Shown: positions 26,214 through 34,697 of the stretch, piece by piece
Position numbering within the stretch: the first letter of the stretch is position 1
Layout: every line of letters begins with the position of its first letter
Assembly: GCA_031553855.1 (NCBI GenBank)
Contig: JAVBKW010000015.1
Location: 1 to 62,953 of the forward strand
From: RACS-047 sp031553855
GTDB taxonomy: Bacteria > Bacillota > Clostridia > Christensenellales > Pumilibacteraceae
Direction of reading: 5' to 3'
Length of the DNA: 62,953 nt
Notes under the pieces: model-generated
Seen by the model: the letters and a program-made list of their open reading frames with translations, nothing else
Databases searched by the model: none
Told to the model about the DNA's origin: nothing
Translations under genes and position numbers: made by a program

Positions 26214-26351
26214 AAAAGGTATTAAACCGCATGGCAGAGCCCTGCAGCCGCGCGCCTTGCGCAGCAGAGCTGCGGCGTTTTAAACCTTTTGCGGCGGGCG
26301 CATTTGGGGATTAAAAGCAAGCTTTATTCCCCAAAATGCTACTTGATAAAA
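26214..26351 (+). repeat. Hairpin-chain repeat family B, copy 1
   Basis: It begins AAAAGGTATTAAACCGC and ends ACTTGATAA. It contains consecutive short stems, then GCGGCGGGCGCATTTGGGGA and a final stem GGGGATTAAA/TTTATTCCCC with GCAAGC in the loop. The inverted relative at 52225-52375 keeps the stems with different bases. The rest of the 26127-26569 gap shows no gene. Confidence 0.75.
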
Positions 26352-26569
26352 CAAAAAAGAGCAGCAAGCAGCATTTTAAAAACCTTTGATCTAAAAGCAA
26401 GAATGCTTGCGCTTGCACAAAAGGATTTGTGCGACCGCCCAAACATAGGTGCCTAACCGCGCACTATACCGGCAAAATCCACGCCAAAGACGTGAGACTT
26501 TAGGCTATTGCTGCGGCTGTGTTTACCCTTTATCTAACTCCGTTTTAAAAAGCCTGTTGATAAGGCTTT

Positions 26570-27238
26570 CTACATTTTCCTTTGCTTTCCGCAGTAGCTG
26601 CAGAATTTTTCGTTTGCCTGAAAGTCCGCGCCGCAATTTGAGCATTTGGTTTCAATTTCGCGCTCATCGCGGATATACACCACCGACGCCTGCCCTTGAG
26701 CGGGCGAAGCCGGGGGCGAAAGGTCGGAGGGCTTGAGAGCGAGCGAGGCCTTTGCAACGGCGCGTCCTCCGATTATCTCATAACCCTGCAAATTCCCTGT
26801 GTCGATAAGCCTTTGGATCACAGCGGCGGCAACCCCGTCGCCCGAGATTTTCCCTATATGAAGCTCGCTAAAATAACAAACCTCTTTGAGCTTTATCTCG
26901 TTAAGCGCGCTTACGTACATAGCGATAGCCTGCTTTTTGCCCGTATTTATTCCGGACAGCACGCCGCCCGCGCCAAACAAAATAAACCCGATCACGGCAA
27001 CCGCAAACGTGCGCCCTTCGGTCATTACCGCCGTAAATCCGCCCAGCGCAAACAGAATAAACCCCGCCACGACAGCTGCAAACGAATATTTAACGTAGCT
27101 TTCATACTTAGTTAGCTCCGCACTCATTTCCGGCACAATAAGCTTAGTATACTCCGCCGCAATCTCTCCGGGCGTTCTCCGCCTCTGCCCGTTATGCGAA
27201 TCATTATTAAAATGAAAATTGTTATTAAAATCATCCAT
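26570..27238 (-). CDS. Two-helix membrane protein with C-terminal zinc ribbon
   Basis: 222 residues. An N-terminal Asn/His-rich segment (residues 1-20) precedes a helix ending TKYESYVKYS, then two hydrophobic segments at about 50-70 and 76-95. Residues 100-150 look like a small winged-helix fold (ELHIGKISGDGVAAAVIQRLIDTG). The C-terminus carries TKCSNCGADFQANEKFCSYCGKQ, a double CxxC zinc ribbon of the kind found in many uncharacterised Bacillota proteins. A second, tiny zinc-ribbon gene lies 53 bases upstream on the same strand. Function unknown. Confidence 0.75.
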   Translation of the reverse strand: MDDFNNNFHFNNDSHNGQRRRTPGEIAAEYTKLIVPEMSAELTKYESYVKYSFAAVVAGFILFALGGFTAVMTEGRTFAVAVIGFILFGAGGVLSGINTGKKQAIAMYVSALNEIKLKEVCYFSELHIGKISGDGVAAAVIQRLIDTGNLQGYEIIGGRAVAKASLALKPSDLSPPASPAQGQASVVYIRDEREIETKCSNCGADFQANEKFCSYCGKQRKM

Positions 27239-27290
27239 AACATAATTATACTATAACAACTAACCTTTGTATACAAAAAACCCATAGCTT

Positions 27291-27422
27291 TTAAAATGCA
27301 GGAAAGCTTGCACTTTCTAAATCATTCTTTTTCCCGCAAAATTTACAAAAATAGCTGGTCCGATTGAAGTCAACCTCGTCAATTTTCTTGCAATTAATGC
27401 ATTTAACTTTAGTTTCGGCCAT
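27291..27422 (-). CDS. 43-residue zinc-ribbon protein
   Basis: A start codon with an AGGAGCG site ten bases upstream opens a short frame with two Cys pairs, CINC and CKFC, spaced like a rubredoxin-type zinc ribbon (KCINCKKIDEVDF, YFCKFCGKK). The product is mostly the knuckle itself. It lies just behind the Fic pseudogene and ahead of the larger zinc-ribbon membrane protein, possibly on one transcript. Confidence 0.7.
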   Translation of the reverse strand: MAETKVKCINCKKIDEVDFNRTSYFCKFCGKKNDLESASFPAF

Positions 27423-27434
27423 AATATTGCGCTC

Positions 27435-28154
27435 CTAATTATCGATCTGAAGCAGGCGGACAACTTCCTTTGATGTTTCCAAAACTCTTTCGCCTATAAA
27501 CTCTATAAACGGCTTATCGTCATTATGGGCTTTTTCTAAAAGGCTTATATATTCAGAGCGCAGTATCGGCGGAATAACGGCCAGCATATATCAGTCCTGA
27601 ATTAACGCCGCGTTCATTAAAAGTCGCGCGATCCGCCCGTTTCCGTCGATAAAGGGATGAATGAAAACAAACCGTTTATGCAGCAGCGCCGCAAATTCGA
27701 CGGGGTGATAATAGTCCCGCTCTTTATTGACCCATTGTATAAGCGCGGACATTTCTTCCGGTATGCGCTGCGCTTTTGTCACGCTGTACTCCGTGCCCGT
27801 AATAAATACGGCTTGCCTGCGGTATACGCCCGCGTCCATAGTGTCGATGCCGCTGTAAAAAAGCCTGTGCATTGTGAGAATATCGGTTTCGGTGATAGTC
27901 CGCCGTCCTAAAAGGGAAAACATAAAGTCATACGCGCGGGCGTGTCCGAGCGTCTCAAACGTATCGCGCAGAGGCTTGCCGCCCACAGTCAGCCCGTCCT
28001 CAAGCAGCACTTTTGTTTCGCTTATTGTAAGAGTATTGCCCTCTAAAGCGTTAGACGACCATGTTAATCCCACACGGTAATAAGCCTGTACGTCGCCCTC
28101 GAACGGACGCAGAACGTCGATTTCCGCTTTATATTTATCTATTCTTTCAAACAT
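27435..28154 (-). pseudogene. Fic-family protein, broken by a nonsense codon
   Basis: The frame matches the intact Fic gene at 44054-44785 over its full length but carries TGA at 27591-27593 where the other copy has a Gly codon (IQD-stop-YMLA versus IQDGYMLA). After the stop the frame continues unbroken to 27435. A further 12-base deletion removes VLEQ-like residues near the start. The active-site motif HPFIDGNGRIARLL is intact in the remaining 187 residues, and the inhibitory motif TWSSNALEGN is also kept, so a truncated product could still fold; loss of the last 50 residues makes function doubtful. Confidence 0.85.
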
Positions 28155-28187
28155 AACTCTCTCCTATATTTTGGTGCCGTCGGGGAA

Positions 28188-28323
28188 ATAAAGGGTATTC
28201 ATACCGCAGGATAAATCCTGCACCTCGCGCCTTTGGCGCGCCTTCTTACGCTAAAGCGCGGGGTATGCACCTTTGTCGGTGGCGCAAAAATGCCCTTGCA
28301 AGCAAGCATTTTTGCTTCTGGAA
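28188..28323 (+). repeat. Hairpin-chain repeat family A, copy 1
   Basis: It starts ATAAAGGGTATTCATACC, then carries stems GCAGGAT/ATCCTGC, CGCGCC/GGCGCG and GCAAAAATGC/GCATTTTTGC. Copies are at 49286-49422 and, inverted, at 58500-58636. Compared with the intact module at 44803-44830, this copy sits inside the sequence that corresponds to the end of the XRE gene, with GGAA on both sides as a possible target duplication. Confidence 0.85.
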
Positions 28324-28359
28324 TCAAAACCAAAAGTATATGAACATCCCAAAGCAGCG

Positions 28360-28446
28360 GTTCTCTAACAAATACAGGGAGAACAAGCTTTCTCCGCCCC
28401 CTGCACCTCTATAATACTACAACGCGGCGGATAAATCAATATTTTC
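28360..28446 (+). repeat. Remnant homologous to 45190-45284
   Basis: Bases 28401-28446 (CCTGCACCTCTATAATACTA and CAACGCGGCGGATAAATCAA) match 45237-45284. Together with the Fic copies this shows that the whole Fic module and its downstream leader exist twice, 17 kb apart. Here the XRE gene between them is almost entirely missing. Confidence 0.7.
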
Positions 28447-28456
28447 TAGGATTTAA

Positions 28457-28561
28457 GTTTTCCAAAAACGCAATACCCCCGCCGATATTTATACCCACGT
28501 TACAAAAGAACTAAACCAAAGCGAGGCGGAAACCCTAAACCTCTATATGACCGCAAAATGA
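28457..28561 (+). pseudogene. C-terminal remnant of a tyrosine recombinase
   Basis: A frame of 34 codons reads NTPADIYTHVTKELNQSE and ends with TGA. The YTHVT segment with the catalytic Tyr is the typical end of phage and ICE integrases (LDIYTHVT). A stop codon precedes it, so only the tail survives. A terminator follows 2 bases after the stop. It marks an older integrated element and overlaps, on the other strand, the last ~20 codons of the serine recombinase. Confidence 0.7.
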
Positions 28562-30098
28562 GAAAAGACCCACCGCAAAGTGAGTCTTTTTTCGTATAAA
28601 ATGGTCGAGCGCAATCGTCAATATTAGAACAGGTTGCGGCGTGGTTTTCGATGTTATTTAGCAGAGTTTCTGTGATTTCCACGGGCTTATCGCTTGCGTT
28701 TATAACATAAGTGATTTTCTTTGTGCCGTCCGGCTCGTCATATAGGTAGATCGCATTTACGAGAACGGTTATAAGTGCCTTGCGGCTCTTGAGGTCATTA
28801 GCGCAGTTATCCCGGATGTCCTTTAAGAAGAATATTATTTTCCTCTCGGTTAGGATGTTTGTTTTCAACTCCTCTTTTGCGATCTGTTTTTCAAGCTCGG
28901 CGCGTTCAAGGTTTTTCTCCTGAATCCGCTTTGTTATCTGCTCGATCACGGCGCCGGCTTCCAGAGCCTTAAAGAGGTTATCTACGGCTTTCTCATTTTC
29001 TTTCAATAGCTTCTGTAACCGTTTAAGGTTGAGCGCCTCAGCGTCTTTCTCGGCGGCGGCCACGACGGATTTCGCGATAAACTCTATCAGCTTGTCATCT
29101 TGCAGGAACTCGCGGCATTTGGCGATTACCGCGTCCTCAATAAACTTTTTATCAACGAGCTTTTTAACGCAGGTTTTTTTAAGGTTATTTTTGCAGATGT
29201 AGTAATAATACCGCTTGCCGTTTTTGGACGTGCCGCAATATCCTACCATCATATCCCTGCAATGTCCGCAAAATAATTTAGTCGTTAATAAATATTCTTC
29301 ATTGGCTTTCGCTCTCGCGGGAGCTTTTTTGTTTATTTCCATTCTGCTCTGCACCTTATAAAATAAATCATTGGATATGATCTGCGGAACGCCGCCGGGG
29401 ATCTCGGTATCGTTGTAAGTATAAAATCCGATATAGCGCCGGTTCTTCAAAATACAATGCAGCGAGTTTTTATTATAAAAACCGCCGCGAATCGTCTTGA
29501 CCTGCTGCGCGTTCAGATACTCATTGATTTGCGTAACCGTTTGTCCCGCCGCGTACATCTCAAATATATTGCGTACTATGGGGGCGGTGGTTTCGTCTAT
29601 AGCCATAGTTCGGTCGGAATTAACTTTGTACCCAAGCGCAACCGAGCCGCCGACGTACAGGCATTTCTGGGCACTAAGCTCCATTCCCCGGCGTATCTTT
29701 TGTGCGAGTTCCGCCGAATAGTACTCCGCCATTCCCTCCAGTACCGCCTCGATCAGGATCCCGCTTGCGTCGTCGGAAATATTCTCTCTTGCTGATATAA
29801 CGCGCACACCGTTCTTTTTCAGCTTTGCTTTATATGTGGCGCTGTCATAACGGTTGCGTGAGAAACGGTCAAGCTGATAAACTAGCACCGCCTCAAACTG
29901 CTTCTTCGCGCTATCCTCGATCATACGCAAAAACTGCGGGCGGTTGTCGGTCGTTCCGGTCAAAGCCCTGTCGATATATTCGCCGATAACTGTGTAATTG
30001 TTGCGGCGGGCGTATTCATAACAAATTTTTAGCTGTCCCTCTATGCTTTGTTCGTTCTGGCTATGAGAGGAAAAGCGTGCGTAAATTACTATGTTCAT
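28500..30098 (-). CDS. Large serine recombinase (integrase)
   Basis: 532 residues. The catalytic domain opens MNIVIYARFSSHSQNEQSI with Ser10 as nucleophile and continues to about 150 (QLDRFSRNRYDSATYK). A recombinase DNA-binding domain covers 160-260, a zinc ribbon CGHCRDMM...YICKNN...TCV lies near 270-315, and a coiled coil spans about 345-420. This is the full layout of serine integrases that move phages and Tn-like elements. The last ~40 residues (after NIDDCARPFYTKKDS) run through a hairpin and over the tyrosine-integrase remnant, so they probably derive from flanking DNA after integration. The start lies 2 bases after the repressor stop. Confidence 0.9.
   Translation of the reverse strand: MNIVIYARFSSHSQNEQSIEGQLKICYEYARRNNYTVIGEYIDRALTGTTDNRPQFLRMIEDSAKKQFEAVLVYQLDRFSRNRYDSATYKAKLKKNGVRVISARENISDDASGILIEAVLEGMAEYYSAELAQKIRRGMELSAQKCLYVGGSVALGYKVNSDRTMAIDETTAPIVRNIFEMYAAGQTVTQINEYLNAQQVKTIRGGFYNKNSLHCILKNRRYIGFYTYNDTEIPGGVPQIISNDLFYKVQSRMEINKKAPARAKANEEYLLTTKLFCGHCRDMMVGYCGTSKNGKRYYYYICKNNLKKTCVKKLVDKKFIEDAVIAKCREFLQDDKLIEFIAKSVVAAAEKDAEALNLKRLQKLLKENEKAVDNLFKALEAGAVIEQITKRIQEKNLERAELEKQIAKEELKTNILTERKIIFFLKDIRDNCANDLKSRKALITVLVNAIYLYDEPDGTKKITYVINASDKPVEITETLLNNIENHAATCSNIDDCARPFYTKKDSLCGGSFLILRSYRGLGFPPRFGLVLL
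28563..28592. terminator. Terminator at the left edge of the element
   Basis: AAAAGACCCACCGCAAAGTG and AGTCTTTT form a stem followed by T's on the plus strand. It lies 2 bases after the tyrosine integrase remnant and likely belonged to that gene; it is now inside the serine recombinase frame. Confidence 0.7.
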
Positions 30099-30099
30099 A

Positions 30100-31095
30100 T
30101 TAATTTTTTATAATTATATGGTGATGTAAAAAACAGTAATCTGACATTTCATTGGGTGTAAGTTTTTCATATTCACTCACAGGTAATATAGCAATAGTTT
30201 TATCTTCCAAGCTTTTCAGGTTTCTGTATTCTTCGGCTGTGATCATTTTATTTATGAAAAAGGATTTTCTTTCTTCGATATTTTTTTCAAATTGTTTCTG
30301 AAAATACTCTTCAGCTTCACGCATTTCAATTTCTTGTTGCTCAAATATTTCATTAAGCTGATCATCTATAACTTTATTTTTTGTTCGATATGAAATGCCG
30401 CCATCTTCAAAATAATTTTCTTGTTCAAGTTTGGTTTTTAATGCTTGAAGATACTTTTGAATTTGGATTAAATAAACAGTCATCAATTCTTCTTCATCAA
30501 TCGAGTATAGGTTTTTATAGAATTTTAACTTTCCATGTTGCCCATTTTCATTTGATTCACGTTTAAAAGCTACAAGTGTTATGCTGGTATCTTCTGGATC
30601 ATCACTACTCGGCTTAATTTTTTTATACTGCAAAAAATGCAAGATGTCTTGATAAACCGAATGCTCCCAGTAGGTTATTCCATCAACCACTATTTCTTCA
30701 ACATCGGCAAAGATGTTTACAAAATCATTAAAATAAAAACTGAATTCGCCTTTTCTTCCGTCAATAGAAAGTCTGTGCTTGTCATTTGAAAGTTTGAGAA
30801 TCGCATTTTCAGATAAACCTAACATATTACTAATTTCTGTTGGTTCTAATTTCTTACTCAACGAATCTGTTTTCCCTAATAAAAAGTCAGTACTTACTTT
30901 AAAAAAAGAAGCAAGCTTAAAAAGTTTCTCAACATTAGGTTGAACGCTCCCATCCATATATTGAGATATTGCTTGCCGAGTAATTCCAATTTTTTCGGCG
31001 AGATCTTTTTGGGTAATTTCAGAAGATTTCATCAATTCTCTTAGTCGAGATGCGAAAAAACCGTCATATCCTAAAACTTTACTTACTTCTTCCAT
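30100..31095 (-). CDS. XRE-family repressor of the element, with long C-terminal domain
   Basis: 331 residues. Residues 12-70 form a helix-turn-helix (ITQKDLAEKIGITRQAISQY) as in phage repressors. The remaining 250 residues are acidic and helical with coiled-coil character (QQEIEMREAEEYFQKQFEKN), and I see no S24 peptidase motif, so self-cleavage is not expected. The gene starts divergently from the early operon across a region with several TCTTGC half-sites and overlaps the transcript of the recombinase downstream. Its role would be to hold the element silent. Confidence 0.8.
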   Translation of the reverse strand: MEEVSKVLGYDGFFASRLRELMKSSEITQKDLAEKIGITRQAISQYMDGSVQPNVEKLFKLASFFKVSTDFLLGKTDSLSKKLEPTEISNMLGLSENAILKLSNDKHRLSIDGRKGEFSFYFNDFVNIFADVEEIVVDGITYWEHSVYQDILHFLQYKKIKPSSDDPEDTSITLVAFKRESNENGQHGKLKFYKNLYSIDEEELMTVYLIQIQKYLQALKTKLEQENYFEDGGISYRTKNKVIDDQLNEIFEQQEIEMREAEEYFQKQFEKNIEERKSFFINKMITAEEYRNLKSLEDKTIAILPVSEYEKLTPNEMSDYCFLHHHIIIKN

Positions 31096-31119
31096 TAAAC
31101 AATCTCCATTATGTTAGAA

Positions 31120-31197
31120 TATCTTGCAATTTAAATATTATGTTATTTTATCTTGCTTTTATGTTTTTCTTGCGCTATAATTATATTAGCAAGAAAT
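31120..31197 (+). promoter_or_regulatory. Early promoter with repressor half-sites
   Basis: TTGCTT (31153-31158) and TATAAT (31176-31181) are 17 bases apart. The half-site TCTTGC occurs near 31124, 31151 and 31169, and the last is mirrored by GCAAGA at 31189, so TTTCTTGC and GCAAGAAA bracket the -10 box. Binding there would block the operon. Confidence 0.75.
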
Positions 31198-31243
31198 CTT
31201 AACATTGTCAAGAGAAAAAGAAAAGAAATTTTTGGAGGATAGT

Positions 31244-31423
31244 ATGAGTAATCAAAATCTTGAAGAATTGGCGGCTGAAGTAAAAAAGAATTACTATAAA
31301 GACTGGAGAGCAAAAAACAAAGATAGAATTAAACAAACCAATGCCGATTACTGGAAAAGACGCGCTCAAAAATTAGCTGAAGAAAGAGCGGCGGCGGAGA
31401 GCTGTGTCAATAACGATAAGTAA
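31244..31423 (+). CDS. Small basic protein, first gene of the element operon
   Basis: 59 residues behind a GGAGG site five bases upstream of the ATG at 31244. It is helical and strongly charged (YYKDWRAKNKDRIKQTNADY WKRR region), resembling small phage early proteins of unknown role. It overlaps the next gene by 20 bases. Nothing suggests a specific function. Confidence 0.65.
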   Translation: MSNQNLEELAAEVKKNYYKDWRAKNKDRIKQTNADYWKRRAQKLAEERAAAESCVNNDK

Positions 31424-31607
31424 AAAGCAAGCGGACGAATTTGCCCTGCTGATTATCGACCTTATCAATCCTTATGTTGAAAAGCACGAGGACAGGTATA
31501 TTGCATACCTTGAGGAGCTTATCGCCTCGGGAAAAGATTTGGGAGCGGCGGATGAGCTTGCTCAAATTTTGGAGAGGAGGCAAGACAGAGAAAATGCCAA
31601 AAGCTGA
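31404..31607 (+). CDS. Small acidic protein of the element
   Basis: 67 residues starting with GTG behind GGCGGAGA, overlapping the previous frame by 20 bases. It is helical (ISKKQADEFALLIIDLINP) with an acidic surface. The overlap at both ends fits a compact phage early operon. No family recognised. Confidence 0.55.
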   Translation: MSITISKKQADEFALLIIDLINPYVEKHEDRYIAYLEELIASGKDLGAADELAQILERRQDRENAKS

Positions 31608-31899
31608 TTTGACTTGTAATGAAATTAACGCCGCCCTCGTAGTCTTAGAGGCGTATTTAAATAAAATGACGTTTAATGAAAATATAAAAGACGATTTTTT
31701 CCGCAGCTTACACGCCGCAAAAAACGCTTTGACTATTGCGTTAAACTCTGCCCAGTCTTCTGAAATCATAGCGGGGTTAATATCTGCGGAAATCGATATT
31801 GAACAGATACGCGATATGTATGGCGTCACTTTAAGCGAAAAAGAATACGGAAAACTGCGGCGATCTCTGGAACGAGAACAAAGGAGACGGAAAAAATGA
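31594..31899 (+). CDS. Helical protein of the element, unknown
   Basis: 101 residues from the ATG at 31594 (MPKADLTCNE), chosen because a GGAGAGGAGG site lies about 14 bases before it; a longer frame from 31474 would overlap the upstream gene extensively. Mostly helical, with a basic end (RRSLEREQRRRKK). It overlaps the next start by 4 bases, so translation is coupled. Function unknown. Confidence 0.6.
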   Translation: MPKADLTCNEINAALVVLEAYLNKMTFNENIKDDFFRSLHAAKNALTIALNSAQSSEIIAGLISAEIDIEQIRDMYGVTLSEKEYGKLRRSLEREQRRRKK

Positions 31900-32228
31900 G
31901 CAAAAAGCTAACGCCGGAAAAGCGGGAACGGCTCAATAAGGTTTATTTTATGCTCAAAAGCGGAACGACCCGCGATGATATCCGCCGCGAGCTTAATGTT
32001 TCCGACCGCGCGGCACAGGACCTTGTAAGCATAGTTGCTCATAAATATCCGGTAGTAAGTTTATCTGACCGCAAAGGGCATCTGCTGCTTTCGCCTAAGC
32101 CGGAACTGACCAAAGAACAGGCTGCGGAATATATGGAACTTTGCCGCCACGCCAAAGCCGAGAACAGCCGCCGCGCTGCCGAAATACTAAAACGCAACGA
32201 CCCGCTCACCGAGTGGGAAAACTCATAG
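31896..32228 (+). CDS. Small helix-turn-helix protein of the element
   Basis: 110 residues. The segment MLKSGTTRDDIRRELNVSDR around residues 18-40 has the spacing of a helix-turn-helix, so DNA binding is likely. It starts 4 bases inside the previous gene. It might assist regulation or replication, since the next two genes are the replisome organizer and DnaB. Confidence 0.6.
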   Translation: MSKKLTPEKRERLNKVYFMLKSGTTRDDIRRELNVSDRAAQDLVSIVAHKYPVVSLSDRKGHLLLSPKPELTKEQAAEYMELCRHAKAENSRRAAEILKRNDPLTEWENS

Positions 32229-32237
32229 GAGGTTTTT

Positions 32238-33137
32238 ATGGCAGAAGAAAAGAAATTTTACTGGATCAAGCTTAAGGAATCTTTTATGAGTTCAGATGCC
32301 GTTGATTTTCTTATGGGACAAAAAAACGGCGCCGAGTATGTAATGCTCTATCAAAAACTTTGCTTAATGACAATTAAGACGGAGGGCAGACTGGAGCGGC
32401 AAATGGGAAAGATCGTTATGCCTTATGATGCGGCAAAAATTCAGCGTGACTGCAAGTATTTTTCTTACAATACTGTAGTCATTGCGCTCGAACTTTTTAA
32501 GCAAATGGAGCTTGTCGTTCCGGACGAAAACGGTGTTCTTGAAATTGTCGGTTGGCGCGATTTAGTTGGGTCTGAAACCAAGTGGGCCGAGATAAAAAGA
32601 GGCCAAAGAGAGGAGCAAAAACAGTTGGACAATGTCCAAAGTGAGTCCAAAATCAGTCCAAAAAAAGTCCACATAGATATAGAGAAAGATATAGATATAT
32701 ATAATAATCTTGTTCAAAATGAACAAGGTGAGAGTGTTCCTTTTAAACAAAATTGTTCAAACGAAACTACTCCCTCAACCTTATCAGAAAACTCATACTT
32801 ACATATACCGGCTGTGGAGCTCAAGTCTAAGTGTTTTGATAAATTTTACAAGCTCTATCCCCGGCATCAGGGAAAGGCCCCGGCAGAAAAAGCCTACTAC
32901 AAGATTTTAAGAGGGATTGCCGGAAACGACAGGATCGTGAAAAAGGCAAGCGAGATTTTAAAGGGGCTTGAGGCGGCTAATGAGGAATGGGCGGCTAAAG
33001 GGATAGATAAGCAATATATTCCGTTACCGGCGACGTGGCTGAACGGCGAGCGGTGGAACGATGAGCACGAGCCGCCGCCGGGTCGGGCGTCGTTAGCGGA
33101 ATTAATGGGTTTCGGAGGTGAAAATGAATCTATCTAA
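32238..33137 (+). CDS. Phage replisome organizer (DnaD-like N-terminus)
   Basis: 299 residues behind an AGGAGG site. The N-terminal 120 residues (FYWIKLKESFMSSDAVDFLM, YVMLYQKLCLMTIKTEGRL) match the phage replisome organizer N-terminal domain, which binds the phage origin. A hydrophilic linker is followed by a C-terminal domain (FYKLYPRHQGKAPAEKAYYK) that usually contacts the helicase. The DnaB-like gene follows and overlaps by 14 bases. Together they should start replication of the excised element. Confidence 0.85.
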   Translation: MAEEKKFYWIKLKESFMSSDAVDFLMGQKNGAEYVMLYQKLCLMTIKTEGRLERQMGKIVMPYDAAKIQRDCKYFSYNTVVIALELFKQMELVVPDENGVLEIVGWRDLVGSETKWAEIKRGQREEQKQLDNVQSESKISPKKVHIDIEKDIDIYNNLVQNEQGESVPFKQNCSNETTPSTLSENSYLHIPAVELKSKCFDKFYKLYPRHQGKAPAEKAYYKILRGIAGNDRIVKKASEILKGLEAANEEWAAKGIDKQYIPLPATWLNGERWNDEHEPPPGRASLAELMGFGGENESI

Positions 33138-34500
33138 TGTTGAAGCAGAAATTTGTCTACTCGGCAGCGTATTGGAAGATCGCGGCACAAAGGAAGCTAC
33201 GGATGAAATTCTGACTTCTATTAAAACCGATTATTTTGCCGAAGAATGCCATCAGCACATTTTCACGGCGATGCGGGAGCTGCACCTAAAGGGCATCGAT
33301 ATTGATATTGTAACCCTAACAGATAATCTTGAGCGCAGCGGGAATATGTCCGCCGCCGGTGGGCTCGGCTACCTGACTAAACTGACGAATTTTGTTTTGA
33401 GTTCCTCGAACTATACTCACTATTTGGGGATCATCCGGGATCTTGCGCAGAAACGAAAGCTGATGCGGTTTTCAAAATACGTTGAAGAGCAGACCGAAAC
33501 AGGAAAACCGGCAGCGGAACTATTATCGGACTTTGAAAACTGTATTTCTAAAATGGCGCTCAGCGGCGTTAAAAACGATTTACAGCCTATATCCGCCGCA
33601 GCCGACAAAGAATATCAGCGCATTATTAAAGCCTCTCAGGGCGAATATGAGCCGTTTGGATTGCGTACCGGCTTTGACGGACTCGACCGCGCGTTATGGG
33701 GATTGCGGCGCGGGGCTATGTATGTTCTGGCTGCCCGCCCCGGAGTCGGCAAAACCGCATTTGCTCTGAATGTCCTGCATCACGCTTCTATCAAGGGAAA
33801 TAAAACCTGCGCATTCTTTTCGCTCGAAATGCCGGCGGATCAGATTGCCCAGAGATTATACTGCATCGGCGGCGGGCTGGACACGACAACGGTTTTAAGC
33901 GGCAAAGGAATTGAGAACCACATAGACGACCTCAACAAAGTCAGAACGGCTTTGAGCAACGGCTCTCTTTTTATAGACGACACATGCAATATCACGCCGC
34001 AGGAAGTGCTTGCAAAGGCTAAGAAATTGCAACGGCAGAAAGGGCTCGACCTTATCGTTATTGACTATCTCCAAAAGATGAAGCCGCCGCGAAGCCTCAA
34101 TAATCCCGTTATAGAAACCGGAGAAACAGCAAAAGCGATCAAGGACATCGCCAGACGTCTTGACGTGCCCGTATTGGCGATATGTCAGCCGAATCGACAA
34201 ATGGAGCGTGGTCGGGACGGAAAAGCACAGGAAGCCCTTATGTCCGATTTAAGGGGCTCCGGCGAAATCGAGCAAGAGGCGGACGTTATCGGTTTCCTGC
34301 TTACGGAGGATCCGCGCGAGGCGGAAGTGAAAAAAGTTTTCCTGCAGCTTGCAAAAAACAGACACGGCGGAATGAAAAATTTTGAGTATGAATATACCGG
34401 CTGCACGTTCACGTTTAAAGAAACAGGCAATAAAACCGCTCCCGCCCAGAAAAAGACGTTTGCAACCTTAACGCCGGTACAGGATCAGCTGCCGTTCTGA
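33124..34500 (+). CDS. dnaB: Replicative DNA helicase, DnaB family
   Basis: 458 residues, close to the normal 440-470. The ATG at 33124 has GGAGG five bases upstream. The N-terminal domain (LSNVEAEICLLGSVLED) and the RecA-like core with Walker A ARPGVGKTAFAL near residue 204, EMPADQIAQRL, Walker B LDLIVIDYLQKM and SDLRGSGEIEQEADVI are typical. As a hexamer it unwinds DNA at the fork. In this element it would be loaded by the organizer encoded just upstream, making replication at least partly independent of host DnaB. Confidence 0.95.
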   Translation: MNLSNVEAEICLLGSVLEDRGTKEATDEILTSIKTDYFAEECHQHIFTAMRELHLKGIDIDIVTLTDNLERSGNMSAAGGLGYLTKLTNFVLSSSNYTHYLGIIRDLAQKRKLMRFSKYVEEQTETGKPAAELLSDFENCISKMALSGVKNDLQPISAAADKEYQRIIKASQGEYEPFGLRTGFDGLDRALWGLRRGAMYVLAARPGVGKTAFALNVLHHASIKGNKTCAFFSLEMPADQIAQRLYCIGGGLDTTTVLSGKGIENHIDDLNKVRTALSNGSLFIDDTCNITPQEVLAKAKKLQRQKGLDLIVIDYLQKMKPPRSLNNPVIETGETAKAIKDIARRLDVPVLAICQPNRQMERGRDGKAQEALMSDLRGSGEIEQEADVIGFLLTEDPREAEVKKVFLQLAKNRHGGMKNFEYEYTGCTFTFKETGNKTAPAQKKTFATLTPVQDQLPF

Positions 34501-34513
34501 TGATGGTGAGAGC

Positions 34514-34684
34514 ATGAGAATTGATACTATTTTACAAGAAGCACGGAAATATATGTGCGGCCGCCTCCGCAAAGGTACATGGAAACAGTACGAATATTTT
34601 AAAAGCTGTGTTTCCGCCGCCGACCTGAATAGTGAACGGTACTACCATTTTATAAGAGAGTTAACAAAAATTTTAAAAATATAA
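34514..34684 (+). CDS. 56-residue basic protein, unknown
   Basis: ATG at 34514 behind GGTGAGAGC, 14 bases after dnaB. The product is helical and basic (ARKYMCGRLRKGTWKQYEYF), with aromatic residues near the end. Small phage proteins of this kind often regulate packaging or transcription, but nothing specific can be said. It bridges the replication and the structural-like part of the operon. Confidence 0.6.
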   Translation: MRIDTILQEARKYMCGRLRKGTWKQYEYFKSCVSAADLNSERYYHFIRELTKILKI

Positions 34685-34697
34685 GGAGAAAATCACA

